A DNA stretch of 45,305 nt from an uncultured Croceitalea sp. (GTDB lineage Bacteria; Bacteroidota; Bacteroidia; Flavobacteriales; Flavobacteriaceae): positions 1 to 45,305 of the forward strand of contig CALBVX010000025.1 of the NCBI GenBank assembly GCA_937969515.1. Reading direction: 5' to 3'. The notes under the pieces are model-generated. The model was not told the origin of the DNA, made no database searches, and saw only the letters and a program-made list of their open reading frames with translations. Positions 1 to 8,727 of this stretch are shown piece after piece. A program made the translations under genes and the position numbers. Position 1 is the stretch's first letter, and each line of letters starts with the position of its first letter.

Positions 1-750
1 GGAGGTGGCACGATTTCGGTGGCGGACAATGATAACGATGCGACCAACGAGATACAAGATGCGAACGAGGTAAACATCACTGATGCAGGCGGTAACTTTA
101 CGGCAACGGAAGTAGAAGGTGCCTTGGCGGAACTGGCGGCGAGCAATGCGGCCGACAACGATACCGACGCGACGAACGAGATACAGAATTTAGGCGAGGT
201 ATTAGCATATGGTAATGATGGAGGCGGAGCCGCTATCATGAACATCGCGGACCCGACCAATGCACAGGACGCAGCCACAAAGGCCTATGTCGATGCTTTG
301 GATACGGACGATGCGGATGCTGACCCGACCAACGAGATACAGACATTAAGTCAAGCGGGCACTGACGTTACATTATCCAATGGAGGTGGCACGATATCGG
401 TAGCGGACAACGATAACGATGCGACCAATGAGATACAGGATGCAAACGAGGTGAACATCACGGATGCAGGCGGTAACTTCACCGCAACGGAGGTAGAGGG
501 TGCCTTGGCTGAACTGGCGGCGAGCAACGCGGCAGACAACGATACCGACGCGACGAACGAATTACAGACATTAAGTCAAACGGGCACTGATGTTACATTA
601 TCCAATGGAGGTGGCACGATATCGGTAGCGGACAATGATAACGATGCTACCAATGAGATACAGGATGCGGACGAGGTTACCATTACGGATGCGGGCGGTA
701 ACTTCACTGCAACAGAGGTAGAAGGTGCCTTAGCAGAGTTAGCTGCTAAT
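1..750 (+). repeat. Degenerate in-frame coding repeats of the adhesin
   Basis: Three copies of one coding unit begin at 1, 382 and 607. Copies one and two match closely over about 186 bases (1-186 and 382-567). The third runs to about 750 before diverging. The second and third starts are 225 bases apart. The first and second are 381 apart because of a 156-base insert carrying the tail-fibre-like segment. Most differences between copies are at third codon positions. The repeat block is much more GC-rich than the rest of the gene: 40 of 60 bases are G or C in 121-180, against 18 of 60 in 1081-1140. Confidence 0.9.
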
Positions 751-1329
751 TCAGACGATGATGTTTCAATTACGAATACGGTATCAGGTAATAGAATTGC
801 AACCATTTCTGAACCTGGAATAACTTCAGTAGATGTTAATGAAACGGTTACCAGCCTTTCTCAAAATACTACAACAGGTGTAATTAGTTATACAGATGAA
901 GATGGTGGCGCACCAGAAACTGCAAATGTAGTAGCAGCTGAAGCGGATAATATGATTTCTGTTGGAGCTAATGGTGGAGCATATATTGCGGCTATGCCAA
1001 CAATCTATGCTACTGGTAAAGTAGCGGGTAATGGAACTGCAGCAGCTATTTATCAATCGACTGTTACTAGAATTAATGAAGGTGATTATCAAATCACTTT
1101 TTCAACTGCGCTTGCTAATGCTAATTATATTATTCAAGTAACAATTTTAGATTGTGCAGGTGATTGTCCAGGAAATACAGGTTCAGATTATGATGATCCA
1201 GGTATTACATATTACGATCAACAAACAACAGGATTTAAAGTGAATATTGGAGATAGTGATAACGGAGCAACTCAAAAAGATGATATAGATCTTGAGTTTA
1301 TGTTTACAGTAATCACATTGCCTAATTAA
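1..1329 (+). CDS. Repetitive adhesin-like surface protein, 3' part (5' end outside window)
   Basis: The reading frame is open from base 1, so the gene starts upstream of the window. The apparent GTG start at 19 lies inside a repeat and is not credible. About the first 250 visible residues are Asp/Asn/Ala/Thr-rich repeats with recurring motifs DNDNDATNEIQ, GGNFTATEVEGALAELA and LSNGGGTISVAD. One interspersed segment, DPTNAQDAATKAYVDAL, resembles repeats of phage tail fibres. The last 140 residues are a different, non-repetitive, probably beta-rich domain. I see no T9SS type A or B C-terminal domain at the end. It is followed after 23 bases by another secreted protein and lies in the same direction as a T9SS substrate and a PorP/SprF gene. 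An adhesin role is inferred only from architecture and context. Confidence 0.8.
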   Translation, partial: GGGTISVADNDNDATNEIQDANEVNITDAGGNFTATEVEGALAELAASNAADNDTDATNEIQNLGEVLAYGNDGGGAAIMNIADPTNAQDAATKAYVDALDTDDADADPTNEIQTLSQAGTDVTLSNGGGTISVADNDNDATNEIQDANEVNITDAGGNFTATEVEGALAELAASNAADNDTDATNELQTLSQTGTDVTLSNGGGTISVADNDNDATNEIQDADEVTITDAGGNFTATEVEGALAELAANSDDDVSITNTVSGNRIATISEPGITSVDVNETVTSLSQNTTTGVISYTDEDGGAPETANVVAAEADNMISVGANGGAYIAAMPTIYATGKVAGNGTAAAIYQSTVTRINEGDYQITFSTALANANYIIQVTILDCAGDCPGNTGSDYDDPGITYYDQQTTGFKVNIGDSDNGATQKDDIDLEFMFTVITLPN

Positions 1330-1352
1330 TATATTTCAATAAGAAAATAATA

Positions 1353-1982
1353 ATGAAAAAAATAGTAATAGTCTTAGGGTTTTTTACGCTTTGCTTTTCT
1401 GCGCAAGGTCAAATAAAAGGTACGTCTTTACCTAGCCTTCCTTCATTAACAACTGCTGAAATGAACGGAGCTACAGGAGTTAATATAGGATCTTCTGTAT
1501 TTAATACTGATGATCAAAAAGTATATAGGTTTACCACTACAGGCTGGGTAACTAACACGGATAATCAATTGGCTTCAGAAGTAGACTCTGATAGTCCAGT
1601 AGACATAGACGGAGATGGTACTAATGAACCAAATGTAGAAGAAATGATACAGGATCTTGCTCCAATATCTTCAAAAGCAGCTAGGGTATTCTATCCTCCT
1701 TCGATTGAGATAGATGCATCAGCAAACGTACTCAATGCTACTAAAAATTTATACACAGAGTACACCGCTCAGTTTGCTTCTCCTAATACTGTGGCAAGTA
1801 CTGGAGCACCAAGTGCGGTTCCAATTTATGCGGCAAATGAACTTTATTATTACGTAACTTATTTTGATCCAGCAGTTTTTGCAAATGTCGAGATTGATGC
1901 AAATGGAGTTATGGAATATGACATAATCGGGCAACCAACAAACTATAATACACTAATCAACGTAGTATTTGTTGTAAAATAA
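1353..1982 (+). CDS. Small secreted protein of unknown function
   Basis: The protein has 209 residues and begins with a clear signal peptide (MKKIVIVLGFF..., likely cut near AQG-Q at about residue 20). Residues 35-70 (MNGATGVNIGSSVFNTDD, then VYRFTTTGWV) resemble a short module that often begins repetitive secreted Bacteroidota proteins. The C-terminal 100 residues look like a beta-sandwich and share general character with the end of the preceding protein. There is no T9SS C-terminal domain and no lipobox. It lies 23 bases after the adhesin and 26 bases before the T9SS type B protein, so it is probably in the same transcript. I do not recognise a specific family and assign no function. Confidence 0.75.
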   Translation: MKKIVIVLGFFTLCFSAQGQIKGTSLPSLPSLTTAEMNGATGVNIGSSVFNTDDQKVYRFTTTGWVTNTDNQLASEVDSDSPVDIDGDGTNEPNVEEMIQDLAPISSKAARVFYPPSIEIDASANVLNATKNLYTEYTAQFASPNTVASTGAPSAVPIYAANELYYYVTYFDPAVFANVEIDANGVMEYDIIGQPTNYNTLINVVFVVK

Positions 1983-2008
1983 ATAATTAAAAACGACCCC
2001 AAATCCAT

Positions 2009-4039
2009 TTGAAACTTTTCAAAACATATAGGTTTTTAGTTCTTAGTCTTGTTTTTACAACGCTTGGAATTACAGTATCCAATGCGCAATTCTTACTACA
2101 GGCACCTACCTCGGATAGTGACGGAACACGTTCGAACTTCCGTTGGTACGAAGCATCGGATACAGCAACAATTTTGAGTACGGATTCTTTTTACGAAGCA
2201 ACGCAACCTGGTGTTTATTTTGCGACGTATGATGGCACGCTTTGTGGTTCTAATGCAACAGGCTATTTTATCCTGACAGATTGTAACTCACCTGACAACG
2301 AAGTTACCTTAGATATTACCCAGAATGTTTCTGGGTCTGCAACAGTTAGTTGGAATGATGCATCATTAAGCGGAACAACACCAACAGTAACTGCAACCAC
2401 AAGTTTTGTCAGGTATCAGGCTACGATTACCAAGGCAGGTAATACTATACCATTACCAAGATTTACAGTAGCTTGCTTAAGTCAAGCTGCTACTTTAGTT
2501 GATGATGCAATTACAGTCAATGAAGACGAATCGGTTGTTGTCCCAATCTTCGATAATGATTCTGATTTACCAACTACGGGTACTTTGACGACTACGGACC
2601 CTGCGAATGGAACGATTACAATTAACGATAATGGCACACCTAATGACCCTTCAGATGATATTGTGACTTATGTGCCAAATGCAGACTACAATGGTCCGGA
2701 TTCTTTTGATTATACGGTTTGCGATAGTAGTGGAGCGTGCAGCACGGCCACTGTTACTATAGATGTTTTGCCGATTGTCGATACATTTGATGATTCGGTT
2801 TCTACTGAAGTTGATACTCCAATTGACATTGATATTTTGGCAAATGATAATGATTTGCCGACTACAGGTACCTTAACAACAACAAATCCTTTCAATGGAA
2901 CGGTTGTAATTAATGATAATGGTACACCTAATGACCCATCTGACGATTTTGTGACCTACATACCAGATGCTGGTTTTGAGGGTATAGATACTTTCGAATA
3001 TACAATTTGCGATGCGCTTGGTAATTGTGATACTGCAACAGTAACTGTTGTTGTAACTCCGGTTGCCACAACAGAATTGGATAGTGATAATGATGGTATT
3101 GCAGATAGTTTTGAAGACCTGAATTTAGATGGAGATAACGATCCATCCACAAACCCTACCGATACGGATGGGGATGGAATACCAGATTATTTGGATATCG
3201 ATAGCGATGATGATGGAATTCCTGATAATATAGAAGCGCAAACTACCGCCGGATATATTCCACCAAGTGGAGTTGATGCGAATGATAATGGTATTGATGA
3301 TGCCTATGAGAATAATGGAAACTTAGGCCTAATTCCTGTTGATACAGACGGCGATGGAATTCCAGATTATGTTGATGATGATAGTGATAATGATGGTGTT
3401 CCTGATAGTACGGAAGCACATGACTTTGACCAAGACGGAATACCAGATGTGGTTTGGCTAGGTTCAGATAAGGACAATGATGGGCTAGATGATGGTTATG
3501 AAGGTGATACCCAAATAGACATCGATCCGAATGATGAGATAGATGATCCGAATACAGACTTACCAGATACGGACCAAGACGGGATACCGGATTATAGGGA
3601 TACGGATGACGATGACGATGGTATCGTTACTTCCGATGAGGACGATAATTTGGATGGAGACTTTGCAAATGATGATGCAGATGCAGATGGTATACCAAAT
3701 TATCTTGACCCAGACTTAGGTGAAGAAGAAGAGGACGAAGTTGAAGTATTTAATGTTATCACTCCGAACGGCGATGGTATACATGATATATTACGAATAA
3801 GAAATATTGAAAATTATCCAAACAACACAGTAAAAATCTATAACAGATGGGGAGTTTTGGTCTTTGTCACCAAAGCATATAATACAAATGGTAATGTTTT
3901 TGACGGAACTTCACAAGGAAGAGTTACGGTGAACCAAGACAATAAATTACCAGTTGGTACGTATTTCTACGTTATAGATTACGAAAATGATGCAGGTATA
4001 ACTAAACAGCTCTCAGGTTATATATATATAAATAGATAA
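2009..4039 (+). CDS. T9SS type B sorting-domain protein with Ig/cadherin-like and thrombospondin type 3 repeats
   Basis: This 676-residue exported protein probably uses a TTG start. No upstream in-frame ATG exists, and starting here gives a good signal peptide ([14 protein letters not shown]..., cut after SNA at about 26). Two tandem cadherin/Big_9-like domains occupy about 163-253 and 256-350, each containing [14 protein letters not shown]-type sequence. Residues about 357-575 are acidic thrombospondin type 3 repeats ([19 protein letters not shown]), expected to bind calcium. Residues 579-676 form the gliding-motility-associated C-terminal domain ([27 protein letters not shown]), the T9SS type B signal. 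The next gene is a PorP/SprF-like protein, the usual partner of type B substrates. It is probably a surface-attached or released adhesin. Confidence 0.9.
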   Translation: MKLFKTYRFLVLSLVFTTLGITVSNAQFLLQAPTSDSDGTRSNFRWYEASDTATILSTDSFYEATQPGVYFATYDGTLCGSNATGYFILTDCNSPDNEVTLDITQNVSGSATVSWNDASLSGTTPTVTATTSFVRYQATITKAGNTIPLPRFTVACLSQAATLVDDAITVNEDESVVVPIFDNDSDLPTTGTLTTTDPANGTITINDNGTPNDPSDDIVTYVPNADYNGPDSFDYTVCDSSGACSTATVTIDVLPIVDTFDDSVSTEVDTPIDIDILANDNDLPTTGTLTTTNPFNGTVVINDNGTPNDPSDDFVTYIPDAGFEGIDTFEYTICDALGNCDTATVTVVVTPVATTELDSDNDGIADSFEDLNLDGDNDPSTNPTDTDGDGIPDYLDIDSDDDGIPDNIEAQTTAGYIPPSGVDANDNGIDDAYENNGNLGLIPVDTDGDGIPDYVDDDSDNDGVPDSTEAHDFDQDGIPDVVWLGSDKDNDGLDDGYEGDTQIDIDPNDEIDDPNTDLPDTDQDGIPDYRDTDDDDDGIVTSDEDDNLDGDFANDDADADGIPNYLDPDLGEEEEDEVEVFNVITPNGDGIHDILRIRNIENYPNNTVKIYNRWGVLVFVTKAYNTNGNVFDGTSQGRVTVNQDNKLPVGTYFYVIDYENDAGITKQLSGYIYINR

Positions 4040-4072
4040 ATGGATGAAACTGTGAGGTTGGTTGTAAAAAAT

Positions 4073-5002
4073 ATGATTTTTAAGAAGCTATTTTTAGTTC
4101 TTTTGCTACTGGTTTCTGTTGGCATATATGCGCAACAAGATGCGCAGTATACCCAGTATATGTACAATACAGTAAGTATTAACCCTGCTTATGCTGGATC
4201 TAGAGGACATATGAGTTTAGCTGGTCTATACCGAGCGCAATGGGTGGGCCTCGAAGGTGCGCCAGAGACACAGACTTTTAATGTCCATACTCCCATCGGT
4301 TATAAAGGTTTGGGATTAGGGCTGTCTTTTGTAAATGATGTTATTGGTCCTACTTCTGAAACTTATATTGACCTTGATATTTCTTATACAATCGATTTAG
4401 ATTTTGATAAGAAACTAAGTTTCGGACTCAAACCCAGTATAAATCTGTTGGATGTTCAGTTTTCTGAATTAAATCAAGATACAGGTCAAGGTACCGACCC
4501 TACATTGCAACAAAATATAGACAACCGATTTACACCTAATATTGGTGCAGGGGTTTACTATCATACAGATAGATTTTATGCAGGATTATCTGTACCTAGA
4601 ATTTTAGAAACAAGTCATTTTGAAGAATCCTCACTTTCAACGGCTAAGGAGCAGATGAACTTTTATTTTATTACCGGGTATGTTTTTGAACTTAATCCTT
4701 TTTTAAAATTCAAGCCGGCAATTTTAAGTAAAGTTGTGCAAGGGGCTCCGCTTCAACTGGATTTATCTGCAAATTTTATGTATGATGAAAAATTTATTGG
4801 AGGTGTAGCATACCGTTGGGATGCCGCTTTTAGTGGTATGGTCGGTTTTAAAATTTCAGAAGAATTTTTAATTGGGTTGGCCTATGACCGAGAAATAACC
4901 GACTTAGGTGCCACGGCATTTAATGATGGTTCTTTTGAAATTATACTTCGATACGATTTTATAAAGGCTATCGGTAATTTAAAGTCTCCTAGATTCTTCT
5001 AA
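4073..5002 (+). CDS. Type IX secretion system membrane protein, PorP/SprF family
   Basis: This 309-residue outer-membrane beta-barrel protein of the PorP/SprF family has a signal peptide (MIFKKLFLVLLLL..., cut after IYA) followed by the family hallmark QQDAQYTQYMYN and the motif INPAYAGSRG. An ATG at 4040 directly follows the upstream stop codon but would place 11 charged residues before the signal peptide, so I prefer the ATG at 4073. SprF-like proteins are known to be needed for secretion or anchoring of particular type B CTD proteins. The adjacent 676-residue protein is the likely client. Several PorP/SprF paralogues are usual per genome, so it need not be the core PorP. Confidence 0.92.
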   Translation: MIFKKLFLVLLLLVSVGIYAQQDAQYTQYMYNTVSINPAYAGSRGHMSLAGLYRAQWVGLEGAPETQTFNVHTPIGYKGLGLGLSFVNDVIGPTSETYIDLDISYTIDLDFDKKLSFGLKPSINLLDVQFSELNQDTGQGTDPTLQQNIDNRFTPNIGAGVYYHTDRFYAGLSVPRILETSHFEESSLSTAKEQMNFYFITGYVFELNPFLKFKPAILSKVVQGAPLQLDLSANFMYDEKFIGGVAYRWDAAFSGMVGFKISEEFLIGLAYDREITDLGATAFNDGSFEIILRYDFIKAIGNLKSPRFF

Positions 5003-5075
5003 GCATTGTAGATATTCACAAAACTTTATATTCATCGTTACATAAGTAGTCCGACAAAGGCTTTATTTTTGTGAA

Positions 5076-5606
5076 ATGATGGAAGAGCAAGTAATATTGG
5101 TGAACGAAAAAGACGAGCCAATTGGATTAATGCCAAAAATGGAAGCTCATGAAAAAGCTGTGCTTCATAGGGCATTTTCGGTATTTATAATGAATGCCAA
5201 AGGCGAGACTATGCTTCAGCAAAGAGCTGCCGACAAATACCATTCCCCACTTTTATGGACAAATACCTGTTGCAGTCATCAGCGAGATGGTGAAACCAAT
5301 TTAGAAGCAGGTAAAAGAAGGTTACAAGAAGAAATGGGCTTTGAAGTAGAATTAAAAGAACTCTTTTCATTCATTTACAAGGCACCTTTTGATAATGGAT
5401 TAACCGAGCATGAATTAGACCATGTTATGATGGGTTATTACAATGAAGAACCACAAATAAATCCTGAAGAAGTTCAAGATTGGAAATGGATGAAGCCTGA
5501 AACTATAAAATCAGACATTTCCAATAATCCCGATAATTATACGGAGTGGTTTAAAATTATTTTTGATAAGTTCTATGATTACATCTCTAAAACAGATAGT
5601 GAATGA
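5076..5606 (+). CDS. idi: Isopentenyl-diphosphate delta-isomerase, type 1
   Basis: This enzyme interconverts isopentenyl and dimethylallyl diphosphate in isoprenoid synthesis in the cytoplasm. The 176-residue protein has the type 1 Nudix-fold pattern. It has a His-rich metal site (H25, H31 and H68), the catalytic cysteine in TNTCCSH (C66 aligns with E. coli C67), the Nudix-like RRLQEEMGF stretch, and the acidic pair in TEHELDH (E111, E113). A -7-like box TATTTTTG lies at 5064-5071, so the transcript may have a very short leader. The downstream pterin synthase gene overlaps it by four bases, indicating co-translation. Confidence 0.95.
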   Translation: MMEEQVILVNEKDEPIGLMPKMEAHEKAVLHRAFSVFIMNAKGETMLQQRAADKYHSPLLWTNTCCSHQRDGETNLEAGKRRLQEEMGFEVELKELFSFIYKAPFDNGLTEHELDHVMMGYYNEEPQINPEEVQDWKWMKPETIKSDISNNPDNYTEWFKIIFDKFYDYISKTDSE

Positions 5607-6010
5607 GGGTAAAGGTTAGTAGAAAAGCTCATTTTAATGCCGCTCATAGGTTGTACAGACCAGACTGGAGTTATGAAAAAAACCAAGCTGTTTTTGGCAA
5701 GTGCAACAACCCAAAATTTCATGGGCATAATTATGATTTAATTGTTAGCGTAACGGGTGATATAGACCAAGAAACGGGTTATGTAATGGATATGAAAGTA
5801 CTAAAAGACCTTATAAAAGAGCATGTGGAAGAAGCTTTTGATCATAAAAACTTGAATCTCGATGTCCCAGACTTTAAAAACCTGAATCCTACTGCTGAAA
5901 ACATAGCTGTTGTTATCTGGAATAAATTAAGACCACTGATCAAATCAGATAAAGATATAGAAGTAGTTCTTTATGAAACTCCTAGGAATTTTGTTTCTTA
6001 TAATGGATGA
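5603..6010 (+). CDS. 6-pyruvoyl-tetrahydropterin synthase / QueD family protein
   Basis: This 135-residue protein of the COG0720 family acts on 7,8-dihydroneopterin triphosphate. The three zinc histidines are visible: H15 in FNAAH, and H40 and H42 in HGHNY. The putative catalytic cysteine is C34, giving a C-x5-HGH spacing. From memory of family classification, C-x5-HGH marks the pyruvoyl-tetrahydropterin synthase type (PTPS-II), whereas QueD proteins of queuosine synthesis usually show C-x3-HGH. The conserved FDHKNLN and PTAENIAV segments and the glutamate of YETP are present. The start ATG overlaps the idi stop. No other queuosine or biopterin gene is in view, so the pathway is undecided. 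Confidence 0.88.
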   Translation: MRVKVSRKAHFNAAHRLYRPDWSYEKNQAVFGKCNNPKFHGHNYDLIVSVTGDIDQETGYVMDMKVLKDLIKEHVEEAFDHKNLNLDVPDFKNLNPTAENIAVVIWNKLRPLIKSDKDIEVVLYETPRNFVSYNG

Positions 6011-6062
6011 TAATTTAAATGTGTTTTTTACGTTTAATGATGTGTAAGAAAATAATTACATA

Positions 6063-7031
6063 ATGAAATTATACCCATTAAAGTTTGATGCTATTATGAA
6101 GGACCGCCTTTGGGGTGGGGAAAAACTTCAAAAATTGTTCAATAAACCAAGTAAAACAGAAACCACAGGAGAAAGTTGGGAACTTTCGGGGGTAAAGGGA
6201 GATGTTTCAAAAGTTGCCAATGGAGAATTATCGGGCACTTCACTAAATCAGTTAATAGAGGATTATTCTGAAAAGTTATTGGGAGAAAGTGTAGTCAATC
6301 GCTTTGGGAAGGAATTTCCAATACTTATCAAGTTTATTGATGCAAAAGAAGATTTGTCTATTCAGCTTCATCCTAATGATGAGTTAGCCAAAGAGCGACA
6401 CGATTCTTTCGGAAAAACTGAGATGTGGTACATTATGGATGCTGACCCTGGTGCTAATTTAATCGTTGGATTCAATAAGAACCTTGAAAAACAGGAGTAT
6501 AAAAGTAGTCTTGAGAATAATACACTATTAGATTTATTGAATTATGAACCTGTTAAAGAGGGTGATACATTTTTTATAAATACAGGAAAAGTTCATGCTA
6601 TTGGTGCTGGGGTATTATTAGCTGAAATTCAACAAACCTCTGATATTACCTATCGGGTTTTTGATTTTAATAGAAAAGATAAGGATGGTAATCTAAGAGA
6701 ACTACATACCGATTTAGCTCTTGACGCAATTGATTTCTCTAAAAAAGACGATTTTAGAGTGGTTTATGATAGAGAGAAAAATAAGGTTAATAAAATGGTC
6801 GACTGTCCTTATTTTAAAACCAATATCATTGATTTAGATTCAGATCTAAATCTTGATATTACTGCACGTGATTCTTTTTCCATATACATGTGTGTTTCGG
6901 GCAGTGCAACCATTGAAAATGAATTTGGGAGTAGTTCAATACAAAAAGGAGAAACGGTTTTAATAGCCGCCTCAAGCGATATATTAAAAATTACCACAAA
7001 AGAAGCTAAGCTTTTAGAAGTAACAATTTAA
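6063..7031 (+). CDS. manA: Class I mannose-6-phosphate isomerase
   Basis: The enzyme converts mannose 6-phosphate and fructose 6-phosphate, feeding GDP-mannose and polysaccharide synthesis or mannose use. The 322-residue protein matches the short bacterial type I form. It begins with LKFDAIMKDRLWGG and carries the zinc-site segment IQLHPND (Q101, H103), E120 in KTEMWYI, and H178 in GKVHAIGAG. The QQTSDITYRVFDF motif follows. The C-terminal 100 residues form the second cupin half. It stands alone with about 50 bases before it and 25 after it, and shows no sign of damage. Confidence 0.95.
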   Translation: MKLYPLKFDAIMKDRLWGGEKLQKLFNKPSKTETTGESWELSGVKGDVSKVANGELSGTSLNQLIEDYSEKLLGESVVNRFGKEFPILIKFIDAKEDLSIQLHPNDELAKERHDSFGKTEMWYIMDADPGANLIVGFNKNLEKQEYKSSLENNTLLDLLNYEPVKEGDTFFINTGKVHAIGAGVLLAEIQQTSDITYRVFDFNRKDKDGNLRELHTDLALDAIDFSKKDDFRVVYDREKNKVNKMVDCPYFKTNIIDLDSDLNLDITARDSFSIYMCVSGSATIENEFGSSSIQKGETVLIAASSDILKITTKEAKLLEVTI

Positions 7032-7056
7032 CCTTATTTTTGATTAAAACGATTTT

Positions 7057-7323
7057 ATGGCAAGTGTTAGGGATTTAAAAAAAGATATCAATTTTGTTTT
7101 AGGAGATATTATTGAAGCTGTATACGAGTGGGAGGCTACTACGCAAAACAAAAACTCCGATAAAGGGTCTAAGCTCATTGATGGCGCTATTAGTGCTTTC
7201 GACGAATTGATGGATAAAGTACATGCCAAAGATGTTGAAAATTCGAAAGCTCATTATAAAGCTATTAGGGCTGACCTAGAAAAAAAAGCTACTGATTTAA
7301 TTGAAAAATTAAACAAGCTTTAG
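7057..7323 (+). CDS. Small conserved helical protein, unknown function
   Basis: This 88-residue charged protein has no signal peptide or membrane segment. It looks all-helical, with long amphipathic stretches (IIEAVYEWEATTQNK, then ADLEKKATDLIEKLNKL). I recognise it only as a type of short conserved flavobacterial protein that is usually annotated as hypothetical. It lies 25 bases after manA in the same direction and converges on the minus-strand lipoprotein gene at 7331, with a hairpin between them. The start at 7057 gives MASVRDLKKD; no alternative start is plausible. No function is assigned. Confidence 0.8.
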   Translation: MASVRDLKKDINFVLGDIIEAVYEWEATTQNKNSDKGSKLIDGAISAFDELMDKVHAKDVENSKAHYKAIRADLEKKATDLIEKLNKL

Positions 7324-7343
7324 GCTTAGATTATTTTAAGCCT
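7322..7343. terminator. Possible bidirectional terminator
   Basis: The seven-base arms AGGCTTA (7322-7328) and TAAGCCT (7337-7343) form a hairpin with an eight-base loop between two convergent genes. It overlaps the stop codon of the minus-strand gene. The T-runs after the stem are short on both strands, so it may be weak. Confidence 0.45.
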
Positions 7344-8038
7344 TTCAAATATGTTTCAAGTCTTTTGCCGTATTTTGAATTCGCTACTTTTTCATCAAGA
7401 GCATTATAAATAGAATCCAAATACTTAGGATTGGCATCTGAGGCTTCAATCAAAGTTACATAGGGAGTTACATAGGAATTAGGATTGCTTAGTCCAAAAT
7501 TGAGCACATATTGATACCTTCTTAACAGATTCGTCTGTCTTAGATTTTGAATTGAATCAAACTGTTCCGTAGATAAAGAATTTTCCTTTGGCAGCATTTC
7601 TTGAGCCAATTCTAATTCTCTGGTATTAAATTTCGATAGCATTCCCTGAAATTCCGCAAATTTTATGTGGCTCTTAGAACCAGAGATGTCCGAGTTGGTA
7701 TCAAAAGTGTTCCATGCTGTATTGATTACAATATCCCCAGGCTCTCCAAAAAAAGTTATTCTATCGTTGATTTCGTTATTGTCAGCTTTATCCAAGTAGA
7801 GGTAAAATAGTTCTGGGCTCTCGATTTCATATGAAAATGAAAACCCTCCGTCCCCTTTTATAACAATAGAGTCTAAAGTTGCCAATGTTGAATCTTTGGC
7901 TTTTTGAAAATATAAAGTTCCTTTTTTCAGACCATCAATAACGCCCGAAACTGTCATTGTATTTTCGGTTTTCTTTTCACATGATGTCAGCGTGATTCCA
8001 AAAACGATAAGTAATAAAAGATATTTAGCTAATCTCAT
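7331..8038 (-). CDS. DUF4369 domain lipoprotein
   Basis: This is a 235-residue lipoprotein with the lipobox ITLTSC, so the mature protein would begin at C20. Residues about 28-120 match the DUF4369 pattern: an early VSGVIDGLKKGTLYFQK strand pair, then LDSIVIKGDGGFSFSYEIESP and GEPGDIVI. DUF4369 often precedes a thioredoxin-like TlpA/AhpC domain, but none is present here. The C-terminal half is helical and lacks a CxxC motif, so this is a stand-alone DUF4369 protein. It probably sits in the periplasm or on the outer membrane. It follows another lipoprotein gene by 62 bases on the same strand. The biochemical role is unknown. Confidence 0.85.
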   Translation of the reverse strand: MRLAKYLLLLIVFGITLTSCEKKTENTMTVSGVIDGLKKGTLYFQKAKDSTLATLDSIVIKGDGGFSFSYEIESPELFYLYLDKADNNEINDRITFFGEPGDIVINTAWNTFDTNSDISGSKSHIKFAEFQGMLSKFNTRELELAQEMLPKENSLSTEQFDSIQNLRQTNLLRRYQYVLNFGLSNPNSYVTPYVTLIEASDANPKYLDSIYNALDEKVANSKYGKRLETYLKGLK

Positions 8039-8100
8039 TAAGTAAAGATATTTGATTAAAAGGAAGACAAAAGTATTCCTTCTAGAAGTATTTTAAAAAA

Positions 8101-8691
8101 TTAATTTAAAACGGTGAAAGAGTCTGAAATATACTCAAAGGTTTCTTGGTACTTGTCTCTTTTGTTTTTTAGAGTCCATCCCATTAACATATAGACCTTA
8201 TCGTCTCCTTCAACAAAAGTGAAGAGGTAGCTTATATCGTAAATGACCCCTTGTACTTTACCATCGAAGGCTACAACTTCTGCGTCTTTGCCATTTATCT
8301 TTTTTGAGCTTTCGTTGATAAATTCATATGTGGTCAAACTTTCTTTAAAGAATTCTAGTTGAGCATTTTTATAATTCTTAATTAGGGGCAGAGACTCGTC
8401 ATATTCTCCAATATCTAAGAAAACTTCCTTAAACTCTTCTTTGGGTTCGTCAATGACCACAAAATAAGTTTCTTTAAATATATTCTGATATTGCAGAGAT
8501 GCCTCATCATTTAAGTTTTGGGCTTCTTTCATGTATTTAGGAAGTTTAACTTCATACTCCTCATTTATGGTTATAGCTTTAAAGCTGTCATCATTAAGTT
8601 TTTCTTTTTTAATATTATCACTAAAATCTATACAAGAAAAGACTTGTAAAAGAAGAATGAGGGCAAAAATGCTTTTTAAGATTTTTTTCAT
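8101..8691 (-). CDS. Lipoprotein of unknown function
   Basis: The protein has 196 residues with an N-terminal signal and lipobox QVFSC (C20). The mature part is charged and mixed alpha/beta, with a helical centre and a C-terminal segment containing VYMLMGWTLKNKRDKYQETFEYISDSF. That layout, in which a peptide is oxidised or fitted and then judged by its residual membership in PsbP/Mog1-like folds, is only a guess, and I assign no family. It is on the same strand as the upstream DUF819 gene (36 bases apart) and the downstream DUF4369 lipoprotein, so co-transcription is possible. The sequence is intact. Confidence 0.75.
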   Translation of the reverse strand: MKKILKSIFALILLLQVFSCIDFSDNIKKEKLNDDSFKAITINEEYEVKLPKYMKEAQNLNDEASLQYQNIFKETYFVVIDEPKEEFKEVFLDIGEYDESLPLIKNYKNAQLEFFKESLTTYEFINESSKKINGKDAEVVAFDGKVQGVIYDISYLFTFVEGDDKVYMLMGWTLKNKRDKYQETFEYISDSFTVLN

Positions 8692-8727
8692 CTGATGGAA
8701 TTGGATTTAATAGTGCTTGGCATTTCT

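Noticed and set aside
1-750. CRISPR-like or satellite repeat array
   Set aside because: Repeat units are 225 bases or longer, in frame, and coding, without regular short repeats and unique spacers.
351-806. Two minus-strand open frames antisense to the adhesin repeats
   Set aside because: They are similar to each other only because the plus-strand repeats are. Codon positions and amino acid conservation favour the plus frame.
4040-4072. Start of the PorP/SprF gene at the ATG right after the upstream stop
   Set aside because: It adds 11 polar residues before an otherwise standard signal peptide; the ATG at 4073 fits better.
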